Below, one piece after another: positions 1 through 5,265 of a DNA stretch of 5,265 bases. The notes under the pieces are model-generated. The model was given only the letters and a program-made list of their open reading frames with translations. It had not been told where the DNA came from and did not search any database. Made by a program: the position numbers and the translations under genes. Position 1 is the first letter of the stretch. Each line of letters starts with the position of its first letter. The stretch is from Gammaproteobacteria bacterium (GTDB lineage Bacteria; Pseudomonadota; Gammaproteobacteria; Steroidobacterales; Steroidobacteraceae), in assembly GCA_030040235.1 (NCBI GenBank), contig JASHUC010000276.1, positions 1 through 5,265 on the forward strand, written 5' to 3'.

Positions 1-40
1 CGGGTCGCGCGGGGCGCCGCCCGGGCGCCGCGCCGGCCCG
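1..40 (+). repeat. GC-rich imperfect inverted repeat upstream of gyrA
   Basis: Bases 1-12 can pair with 28-40 with one bulged base (C33) and one T-G wobble, giving about 12 base pairs. Within it, 14-31 is a near-palindrome centred on GCCCGGGC (19-26). No T-run follows directly; the T-rich tract lies at 61-72, about 20 bases further on, so it does not look like a classical intrinsic terminator. It could be the end of an upstream transcription unit, a structured spacer, or chance in very GC-rich DNA. The left edge of the window may cut it. Confidence 0.3.
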
Positions 41-52
41 AGGGGGGCGATG

Positions 53-61
53 TGATAAAAT
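53..61 (+). promoter_or_regulatory. Putative extended -10 promoter for gyrA
   Basis: TGA-TAAAAT at 53-61 combines a TGn extension with a -10 hexamer that matches TATAAT at five of six positions. It sits in the only AT-rich patch of the leader. The place of a -35 box with 17-bp spacing (33-38, CCGGCC) has no resemblance to TTGACA, so this would be an extended -10 type sigma-70 promoter. Transcription would start near base 68, leaving a leader of roughly 43 bases before the gyrA ATG at 111. Inferred from sequence only. Confidence 0.5.
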
Positions 62-86
62 TTCTCTTTTTTGAATGCGCCGCTCC

Positions 87-98
87 CCCTCCGGAGGG
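87..98 (+). promoter_or_regulatory. gyrA ribosome binding site inside a 12-bp palindrome
   Basis: CCCTCCGGAGGG is a perfect palindrome whose right half, GGAGGG (93-98), is the only Shine-Dalgarno-like sequence before the ATG at 111. The gap of 12 bases is on the long side. In RNA the CCCU and AGGG arms could pair around a CCGG loop and partly hide the Shine-Dalgarno. This site supports the start at 111 over the in-frame ATG at 75, which has only a T-rich stretch upstream. Confidence 0.5.
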
Positions 99-110
99 CG
101 CTCATCCGAC

Positions 111-2696
111 ATGACCGAGATCGCACGCGAGATCCTGCCCGTCAACCTCGAAGACGAGATGCGCCAGTCGTATCTCGATTACGCCATGAGCGTGATCGTC
201 GGCAGAGCCCTGCCCGATGTGCGCGATGGGCTCAAGCCGGTGCACCGGCGGGTGCTGTACGCGATGCGCGAGCTCGGCAATGACTACAACAAGCCCTACA
301 AGAAGTCCGCGCGCGTGGTCGGCGATGTGATCGGCAAGTATCACCCACACGGCGATTCGGCCGTGTACGACACGATCGTGCGAATGGCGCAACCCTTCTC
401 CATGCGCTACGTGCTGATCGACGGCCAGGGCAACTTCGGCTCGGTGGACGGGGACCTGCCGGCGGCGATGCGCTACACCGAGGTGCGCATGTCGCGCCTC
501 GCGCACGAGCTGCTCGCGGACATCGACAAGGAAACCGTCGACTTCTCGCCGAACTACGACGAATCCGAGAGCGAGCCTTCGGTGCTGCCGACTCGCGTGC
601 CGAATCTGCTCGTGAACGGCCAGGCCGGCATCGCGGTCGGGATGGCGACCAACATCCCGCCCCACAACCTCACCGAGGTGGTCAACGCCTGCATCGCGCT
701 GCTCGATGACCCGATGCTGCCGCTCGCCGAGCTCATGCAGCACGTGCCGGGACCGGATTTCCCGACCGCCGGGATCATCAACGGCGCACAGGAGATCGCG
801 ACCGCCTATCGCACGGGGCGCGGACGGCTCTCCATCCGGGCGCGCACCGTGCTCGAGGAAATCGACGGCAAGTCCCGGCAGGCCATCATCGTCACCGAGC
901 TTCCCTACCAGGTGAACAAGGCGCGCCTGCTCGAGCGGATCGCCGAGCTCGTGCGCAACAAGGAGCTCGAGGGCATCTCGGAGCTGCGCGACGAATCGGA
1001 CAAGGACGGCATGCGCGTGGTGATCGAGTTGAAGCGCGGCGAGGTCCCCGAGATCGTGCTCAACAATCTCTACGCGCAGACTCCGATGGAGACGGTCTTC
1101 GGCATCAACATGGTCGCCCTGCAGGACGGCCAGCCGAAGCTGTTCTCGCTCAAGGAGATGCTCGAGGCCTTCATCAGGCACCGGCGCGAGATCGTCACGC
1201 GGCGCACGATCCACGACCTCGCCCGGGCGCGTGAGCGCGCACACATCCTCGAGGGGCTCGCGGTCGCGCTCGCCAATATCGACGATGTGATCGCGCTGAT
1301 TCGCGCGGCCGCCTCCGCCGATGAGGCCCGTGCCGCACTCATCGCGCGTCCCTGGCCGCCCGGAGTCGTGCCGGAGCTGCTCGCGCGGGCCGGCGAGCTC
1401 TCCACGCGGCCGAACGGACTCGCCCCCGAGACCGGACTCCTCAACGGAAGCTACCGGCTCTCCGAGACGCAGGCTCAGGCGATTCTCGACATGCGTCTGC
1501 ACCGCCTGACCGGTCTCGAGCAAGACAAGATCATGACCGAGTACAAGGAGCTGCTCGAGGCGATCCGCAACCTCGGGGATATTCTCGCGCGCCCGCAGCG
1601 CCTGACCCAGGTCGTGCGCACCGAGCTCGTCGAGGTGCGCGAGGCGTTCGGCGACGCGCGCCGCACCGAGATCAACCGCGATCATCTGGCGCTCACGACC
1701 GAGGACCTGATCGAGCCGCAGGACGTGGTGGTCACGCTATCTCACGCCGGCTATGCGAAATCCCAGCCGCTTACGGAGTACCAGACGCAGCGGCGCGGGG
1801 GGCGCGGGCGGGCGGCCACCACGGTCAAGGACGAGGATTTCATCGAGAAGCTGTTCGTCGCGCACACGCACGACACCGTGCTGTGCTTCTCGAACCGCGG
1901 CAAGGTGTACTGGCTCAAAGTCTACGAGCTCCCGCAGGCCGGGCGCGGCGCCCGCGGCCGTCCGATGGTGAATCTGCTGCCGCTCGAAGAAGGCGAGAAG
2001 ATCAACGCGGTGCTGCCCATCAAGCAGTTCGACGAGCACCAGTACGTCTTCATGGCGACGAGCCAGGGTACGGTGAAGAAGACCTCGCTCGCCGCGTTCT
2101 CGCGCCCGCGCGCGAGCGGCATCATCGCCGTGGACCTGCGCGACAACGACCGGCTGGTCGGCGTTGCGCTCACCGACGGGAGCCGCGAGATCATCCTCGC
2201 CACGAGCGGCGGCAAGGCGATCCGCTTTCACGAGGAGGAAGTACGCACCATGGGGCGCGATGCCGCCGGAGTGCGCGGCGTCAGGCTCGGGACCGGCCAG
2301 GAGCTCATCGCGCTCATCGTCGTCGGGGAAGGATTCATTCTCACTGCCTCCGAGAACGGCTACGGCAAGCTGACGACGCTCGAGGAGTTTCCGCGCCATG
2401 GCCGGGGCGGGCAGGGCGTCATCGCGCAGCAGACCAGCGAGCGCAACGGCGCCATGGTCGCCGCCCTGCAGGTCACGGCGGGCCAGGACATCATGCTCAT
2501 CAGCTCGAGCGGCACCCTGGTGCGCACGCCCGTCGAGGAGGTCTCGGTGGTCGGACGCAACACCCAGGGCGTGCGCCTCATACGGCTCGGCGAGGGCGAG
2601 CGGCTCACCGGCATCGAGCGCATCGAATCCCTCAACGGGGAGTCGCCGGATGCCGACGAGGCAGCGCTCGCGCCCGATGCGCCGCCAGAACCTTGA
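111..2696 (+). CDS. gyrA: DNA gyrase subunit A (GyrA)
   Basis: This is the A subunit of the type IIA topoisomerase that, as an A2B2 heterotetramer with GyrB, introduces negative supercoils into DNA using ATP. The 861-residue product is close to the roughly 875 residues of E. coli GyrA. With the start at 111, catalytic numbering matches E. coli exactly: AAMRYTE places the DNA-cleaving tyrosine at Y122 next to R121, and the GyrA box QRRGGRG falls at 560-566. Residues 1 to about 520 form the breakage-reunion domain. From about 530 the beta-pinwheel DNA-wrapping domain follows, with repeated blade motifs such as [15 protein letters not shown] and, last, [12 protein letters not shown] (814-825). 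Residues about 411-448 correspond to a stretch present in E. coli and, as I recall, absent from Bacillus. Quinolone-region residues S83, A84 and D87 are the susceptible type. The acidic tail (about 841-861) is shorter than in E. coli. An in-frame ATG at 75 would add 12 non-conserved residues and was not chosen. Confidence 0.98.
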   Translation: MTEIAREILPVNLEDEMRQSYLDYAMSVIVGRALPDVRDGLKPVHRRVLYAMRELGNDYNKPYKKSARVVGDVIGKYHPHGDSAVYDTIVRMAQPFSMRYVLIDGQGNFGSVDGDLPAAMRYTEVRMSRLAHELLADIDKETVDFSPNYDESESEPSVLPTRVPNLLVNGQAGIAVGMATNIPPHNLTEVVNACIALLDDPMLPLAELMQHVPGPDFPTAGIINGAQEIATAYRTGRGRLSIRARTVLEEIDGKSRQAIIVTELPYQVNKARLLERIAELVRNKELEGISELRDESDKDGMRVVIELKRGEVPEIVLNNLYAQTPMETVFGINMVALQDGQPKLFSLKEMLEAFIRHRREIVTRRTIHDLARARERAHILEGLAVALANIDDVIALIRAAASADEARAALIARPWPPGVVPELLARAGELSTRPNGLAPETGLLNGSYRLSETQAQAILDMRLHRLTGLEQDKIMTEYKELLEAIRNLGDILARPQRLTQVVRTELVEVREAFGDARRTEINRDHLALTTEDLIEPQDVVVTLSHAGYAKSQPLTEYQTQRRGGRGRAATTVKDEDFIEKLFVAHTHDTVLCFSNRGKVYWLKVYELPQAGRGARGRPMVNLLPLEEGEKINAVLPIKQFDEHQYVFMATSQGTVKKTSLAAFSRPRASGIIAVDLRDNDRLVGVALTDGSREIILATSGGKAIRFHEEEVRTMGRDAAGVRGVRLGTGQELIALIVVGEGFILTASENGYGKLTTLEEFPRHGRGGQGVIAQQTSERNGAMVAALQVTAGQDIMLISSSGTLVRTPVEEVSVVGRNTQGVRLIRLGEGERLTGIERIESLNGESPDADEAALAPDAPPEP

Positions 2697-2704
2697 CTGT
2701 GCGG

Positions 2705-2726
2705 GTGCATGCCCCGGGGCATGCAC
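2705..2726. repeat. Perfect 22-bp palindrome in the gyrA-serC gap
   Basis: Each 11-base arm reads GTGCATGCCCC from its own strand, with the centre between 2715 and 2716 and no mismatch. It begins nine bases after the gyrA stop codon. In RNA it could fold into a 9-bp stem with a CCGG loop. The downstream bases (GAGCTCAGAGCC) contain no T-run, so a standard intrinsic terminator is not supported. It may act as an RNA 3'-end or processing structure for gyrA mRNA, or as an operator for a dimeric DNA-binding protein upstream of the serC promoter. Function unknown. Confidence 0.75.
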
Positions 2727-2745
2727 GAGCTCAGAGCCAAAAGTT

Positions 2746-2775
2746 CTGACGCGCTCCGGCGCGCGTTGCTAACAT
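2746..2775 (+). promoter_or_regulatory. Putative sigma-70 promoter for serC-serA-pheA
   Basis: A -35-like CTGACG (2746-2751, four of six matches to TTGACA) lies 18 bases before a -10-like TAACAT (2770-2775, four of six). TGC at 2767-2769 supplies an extended -10. Transcription would begin near 2782, leaving a leader of about 33 bases before the GTG at 2815. The spacer contains a short inverted repeat, ACGCGC (2749-2754) and GCGCGT (2761-2766). The matches are modest, so read-through from gyrA remains an alternative way of expressing the downstream genes. Confidence 0.35.
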
Positions 2776-2805
2776 CACGGGTTCACCCACTCGATCCCAA
2801 GCGAC

Positions 2806-2810
2806 AGGAG
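2806..2810 (+). promoter_or_regulatory. serC ribosome binding site
   Basis: AGGAG ends four bases before GTG at 2815. It settles the GTG as the serC start: translation from there gives the family's usual N-terminus (RVFNFAAGPAMLP), and no ATG lies between the Shine-Dalgarno and that conserved region. Confidence 0.75.
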
Positions 2811-2814
2811 TTTC

Positions 2815-3894
2815 GTGCGCGTATTCAACTTCGCGGCCGGGCCCGCGATGCTGCCCCTCGAGGTGCTCGAGCGGGCGCGCGCGGAGCTCACGGATTGGCG
2901 CGGCTCGGGCATGTCGGTGATGGAGGTGAGTCACCGCAGCAAGGCATTTCTCGGCGTCGCGCGCGAGCTCGAGGCCTCGCTGCGTGAGCTCGCCGGCATT
3001 CCGAGCCACTACCAGGTGCTGCTGCTGCAGGGGGGAGCCACCGCACAGTTCGCGGGCATACCGCTCAACCTCGCAACCGCCGGATCGACCGCCGACTATC
3101 TCAACACGGGAGCGTGGTCGGCCAAGGCGATCGCGGAGGCCGGCCGGTTCCTCGAGGTGCATGTCGCCGCGGACGAGTCCGCCTCGCGCTACACGACGGT
3201 CCCGCGCCCCGAGGCGCTCGAGCTCACGCCCGGAGCGGCCTATCTGCACTACACGCCGAACGAGACGATCGGCGGCGTCGAGTTCCCCTACATACCGCAG
3301 GCAGGCTCGGTGCCGCTCGTCGCCGACATGTCCTCCACGATTCTGTCGCAGCCGCTCGATGTGACGCCGTTCGGCGTGATCTACGCGGGTGCCCAGAAGA
3401 ACATCGGCCCGGCGGGACTCGCGATCGTCATCGTCCGTGAGGATCTCATCGGACGCGCGCGCCCCGGGACGCCGGCAGTGCTCGATTACGGTGCGATGAG
3501 CCGCGACGCCTCCATGCTCAACACGCCGCCCACCTTCTCGTGGTATCTCGCCTCGCTCACCCTCGAGTGGGTCAAGGCGCAGGGAGGGCTCGCCGCGATG
3601 GCCGAGCGCAATCGCGCCAAGGCCGACACGCTCTACACGGCGATCGACTCGAGCGGCTTTTATCGCAACCCGGTCGAGCGCAGCTGCCGCTCGCGGATGA
3701 ACGTGCCCTTCGGCCTGGCGAATCCGGAGCTCGAAAAGCGCTTTCTCGGCGAGGCCGCCAGCGCGGGGCTCGTGAATCTCGAAGGCCATCGCTCGGTCGG
3801 CGGCATGCGGGCGAGCCTCTACAACGCGATGCCGCTCGCGGGCGTGCACGCGCTCGTCGAGTTCATGAAGGAGTTCGAGCGCCGCAACGGCTGA
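2815..3894 (+). CDS. serC: Phosphoserine aminotransferase (SerC)
   Basis: A cytoplasmic PLP enzyme of aminotransferase class V. It converts 3-phosphohydroxypyruvate and glutamate to O-phosphoserine and 2-oxoglutarate, the second step of serine synthesis. In E. coli the same enzyme acts in PLP synthesis on the 4-phosphohydroxythreonine branch. The 359-residue product matches the roughly 360 of the family from end to end. The opening FNFAAGPAMLP is diagnostic. R41 (SHRSK), the PLP-phosphate loop GGATAQF (73-79), the Schiff-base lysine K195 in AGAQKNIGPAG, and H325/R326/R332 in GHRSVGGMR correspond to E. coli R42, K198, H328/R329 and R335. The loop is of the GGAxxQF form, unlike GGGRGQF of E. 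coli. The start is GTG with a Shine-Dalgarno four bases away. The gene lies 118 bases after gyrA, and the gene for the preceding pathway step follows 19 bases after its stop, suggesting co-transcription. Confidence 0.97.
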   Translation: MRVFNFAAGPAMLPLEVLERARAELTDWRGSGMSVMEVSHRSKAFLGVARELEASLRELAGIPSHYQVLLLQGGATAQFAGIPLNLATAGSTADYLNTGAWSAKAIAEAGRFLEVHVAADESASRYTTVPRPEALELTPGAAYLHYTPNETIGGVEFPYIPQAGSVPLVADMSSTILSQPLDVTPFGVIYAGAQKNIGPAGLAIVIVREDLIGRARPGTPAVLDYGAMSRDASMLNTPPTFSWYLASLTLEWVKAQGGLAAMAERNRAKADTLYTAIDSSGFYRNPVERSCRSRMNVPFGLANPELEKRFLGEAASAGLVNLEGHRSVGGMRASLYNAMPLAGVHALVEFMKEFERRNG

Positions 3895-3913
3895 GGCGCG
3901 CTCGATCTTATCT

Positions 3914-5080
3914 ATGCATCGCATCCTCGTGCTGAACAATCTGAGTCCCCGCGGGCTCGAGCGCCTGCCGTCCGAGCGCTTCGAGGTCGGCCCCGAGGTG
4001 GCCTCGCCCGATGCCATCCTGGTGCGCTCGGCCGACCTCAACGGGCGCGAGCTGCCGTCCTCGGTGCTCGCCGTCGGACGTGCCGGGACCGGCGTCAACA
4101 ACATCCCGGTGGCGGCCCTCAGCAGGCGCGGTGTGCCTGTCTTCAATGCGCCGGGCGCCAATGCCAACGCCGTGAAGGAGCTGGTTCTCGCCGGGCTGTT
4201 CCTCGCGGCGCGCAACATCTGCGCCGCCTGGTCCTTCGCACGCTCGCTCACGGGCAGCGATGCGGCGATCGACGAGGCGGTCGAGCGGGGCAAGAAGAAG
4301 TTCGTCGGCTTCGAGCTGCCCGGCCGCACGCTCGGGGTCGTCGGACTCGGCGCAGTCGGCGTGCAGGTTGCCAACGCCGCTCTGGCGCTCGAGATGCGCG
4401 TGCTCGGCTACGATCCGCAGATCACCGTGCAGCGCGCCTGGCAGCTTTCCTCGAGCGTCGAGCAAGCACTCTCGCTCGATGATCTGTTCACGCGCGCCGA
4501 TATCGTCACGGTGCACGTGCCCTTGAATGCCGAGACGCGCACGCTCGTCGCCGCGCCGCGCCTGAAGCTGCTGCGCCCCGGCGGAGTGATTCTCAACTTC
4601 GCGAGGGCCGCGATCGTGGACGAGGCGGCGGTGCTTGCCGCTCTCGATGCGGGAGGGTTGCACGCCTACGTTTGCGACTTTCCGAGCAATGCGCTCAAGG
4701 ATCATCCCAAGGTCGTCACGCTGCCGCACCTCGGCGCCTCGACCCATGAGGCGGAGGAGAACTGCGCGATCATGGTGGCCGAGAACGTGCGGGACTATCT
4801 CGAGAACGGCAATGTGCGCCACGCCGTGAACTACCCGGAGGCCGTTCTGCCGCGCGCGGGCGAGGCGACCCGCCTCGCCATCGCGAACAGCAATGTGCCG
4901 AACATGGTGGGCCAGATTTCGACCTGCCTCGCGACGGCCGGACTCAACATCGCGGACCTGCTCAACAAGTCGCGCGGGGAGTACGCCTATACCATTATCG
5001 ACACCGAGGGGCCGGTGAGCGCGGAGCTGCTCGGGAGGATACGGCGCATCGAGGGAGTGCTCGCAGCGCGGGTGGTCTGA
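3914..5080 (+). CDS. serA: Short ACT-domain D-3-phosphoglycerate dehydrogenase (SerA type)
   Basis: Predicted to oxidise 3-phosphoglycerate to 3-phosphohydroxypyruvate with NAD, the first and usually serine-inhibited step of serine synthesis. At 388 residues it is shorter than E. coli SerA (about 410). The N-terminal substrate domain carries RAGTGVNNIP (R56, corresponding to E. coli R60). The Rossmann motif GLGAVG is at 144-149, with D167 (GYDP) as the likely NAD-selecting acid. R231 and H272 (LPHLGAST) match catalytic R240 and H292 of E. coli. The conserved Glu of the family's FPxEP motif (E269 in E. coli) is replaced by N259 in CDFPSNAL. Residues about 320-388 form an ACT domain; N327 and N344 (GLNIAD) align with the serine-binding N346 and N364. 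ANANAVKE, GKKKFVG and VPNMVGQI recall the short SerA of streptococci and lactobacilli, from memory. There is no Shine-Dalgarno before the ATG, so coupling to serC translation is likely. Another 2-hydroxyacid substrate is possible but the serC neighbour favours SerA. Confidence 0.88.
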   Translation: MHRILVLNNLSPRGLERLPSERFEVGPEVASPDAILVRSADLNGRELPSSVLAVGRAGTGVNNIPVAALSRRGVPVFNAPGANANAVKELVLAGLFLAARNICAAWSFARSLTGSDAAIDEAVERGKKKFVGFELPGRTLGVVGLGAVGVQVANAALALEMRVLGYDPQITVQRAWQLSSSVEQALSLDDLFTRADIVTVHVPLNAETRTLVAAPRLKLLRPGGVILNFARAAIVDEAAVLAALDAGGLHAYVCDFPSNALKDHPKVVTLPHLGASTHEAEENCAIMVAENVRDYLENGNVRHAVNYPEAVLPRAGEATRLAIANSNVPNMVGQISTCLATAGLNIADLLNKSRGEYAYTIIDTEGPVSAELLGRIRRIEGVLAARVV

Positions 5081-5110
5081 CGGAAGGCACGCGCCGCGAC
5101 GATCACGAGC

Positions 5111-5115
5111 GGGAG
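5111..5115 (+). promoter_or_regulatory. pheA ribosome binding site
   Basis: GGGAG lies five bases before ATG at 5121, a near-ideal arrangement. It supports that ATG although it places about 20 extra residues before the conserved chorismate mutase region. The rest of the 40-base gap from serA shows no terminator hairpin and is too short for a leader-peptide attenuator. Confidence 0.65.
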
Positions 5116-5120
5116 TCTGC

Positions 5121-5265
5121 ATGGGTCCAGGGGGTTCTCGAAGCGTTGGCACCGGGCGGCGGAAGACACCGTCCGCAGAGCCGTCCAAGCTGTCGCTGGA
5201 GTCGGCGCGCGAGCGCATCGACGCGGTTGACACGGCCATTCACGAGCTCCTCAACGAGCGGGCCA
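5121..5265 (+). CDS. pheA: Chorismate mutase / prephenate dehydratase (P-protein), 5' part
   Basis: Only 48 codons plus one base are present; the gene continues past the right edge. The P-protein converts chorismate to prephenate and then phenylpyruvate, the entry to phenylalanine synthesis. Residues 26-48 (SLESARERIDAVD followed by TAIHELLNERA) match the first helix of AroQ chorismate mutases. R30 and R47 are 17 apart, the same spacing as active-site R11 and R28 of the E. coli P-protein. The preceding residues 1-23 are basic, rich in Gly, Pro and Ser, and not recognisable as a domain. The dehydratase and ACT domains are not in the window, so a stand-alone AroQ mutase is formally possible. 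The position after gyrA-serC makes pheA the best call. It lies 40 bases after the serA stop with its own Shine-Dalgarno and is probably co-transcribed. Confidence 0.85.
   Translation, partial: MGPGGSRSVGTGRRKTPSAEPSKLSLESARERIDAVDTAIHELLNERA

Noticed and set aside
75..110. In-frame ATG at 75 as gyrA start
   Set aside because: It adds a 12-residue stretch unlike any GyrA N-terminus, has no Shine-Dalgarno, and would lie only a few bases after the likely transcription start. The start at 111 gives exact E. coli numbering for Y122 and Q560.
71..283. Small TTG-started frame overlapping the gyrA 5' end
   Set aside because: It overlaps conserved GyrA sequence in another frame, the product is Arg-rich low-complexity, and there is no ribosome site.
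102..1685. Long minus-strand open frame (527 codons) opposite gyrA
   Set aside because: It is a mirror of gyrA codons in GC-rich DNA. The translation is low-complexity, rich in Arg, Asp, His and Leu, without recognisable motifs.
1737..2726. Minus-strand open frame (329 codons) opposite the gyrA 3' end
   Set aside because: Same shadow pattern opposite a clearly conserved gene. Its start lies in the palindrome and no family resemblance is seen.
2705..2740. Intrinsic terminator after gyrA
   Set aside because: The palindrome can form a strong hairpin, but the following bases have no T-run on either strand (the nearest is AAAA at 2739-2742), so termination cannot be claimed from sequence.
2731..4374. 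Minus-strand open frame (547 codons) opposite serC and serA
   Set aside because: It spans two well-supported genes in the opposite direction and its composition follows their third-position GC bias. No domain is recognisable.
5081..5120. Phe-rich leader peptide or attenuator before pheA
   Set aside because: The gap is only 40 bases, with no Phe codon run, no hairpin pair and no T-run.
3908..5239. Minus-strand open frame (443 codons) opposite serA and pheA
   Set aside because: Shadow of conserved + strand genes, with no motif or ribosome site that would support it.
1..5265. Mobile element, CRISPR array, tRNA/rRNA or defence island
   Set aside because: No tandem or direct repeats, transposase-like proteins or RNA gene signatures were seen. 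The window is filled by conserved housekeeping genes.

Overview
The window is GC-rich DNA with a strong preference for G or C at third codon positions. It encodes, all on the + strand, the 3' four members of a housekeeping cluster: gyrA (DNA gyrase subunit A), serC (phosphoserine aminotransferase), a short ACT-domain 3-phosphoglycerate dehydrogenase (serA type), and the first 48 codons of pheA (AroQ-type chorismate mutase, presumably fused to prephenate dehydratase) running off the right edge. The GyrA protein aligns with the Escherichia coli enzyme without visible gaps from residue 1 to the GyrA box at 560. Gene order gyrA-serC-pheA is the start of the 'mixed supraoperon' described in pseudomonads and relatives. 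Both point to a high-GC gammaproteobacterium, perhaps near Chromatiales/Ectothiorhodospiraceae, Xanthomonadales or Steroidobacter-like lineages. The finer placement is inference from memory and not tested.

Layout: 1-110 is the gyrA leader. It holds a GC-rich inverted repeat at the left edge, an extended -10 promoter (TGATAAAAT) and a Shine-Dalgarno embedded in a small palindrome. gyrA occupies 111-2696. The 118-base gap 2697-2814 carries a perfect 22-bp palindrome, then a plausible serC promoter and a good Shine-Dalgarno. serC (GTG start, 2815-3894), serA (3914-5080) and pheA (from 5121) follow with gaps of 19 and 40 bases and no terminator between them, so they look like one transcription unit.

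How the genes work together: SerA oxidises 3-phosphoglycerate to 3-phosphohydroxypyruvate and SerC transaminates it to phosphoserine. Two consecutive steps of serine synthesis are therefore adjacent. SerC is also needed for pyridoxal phosphate synthesis, and PheA starts phenylalanine synthesis from chorismate. gyrA is a neighbour with its own promoter and no obvious metabolic link.

No mobile element, RNA gene, CRISPR array or novel multi-gene system is visible. The points most worth checking are the serA gene placed between serC and pheA, the Asn at the position of the usual catalytic Glu in that SerA, and the 22-bp palindrome after gyrA.
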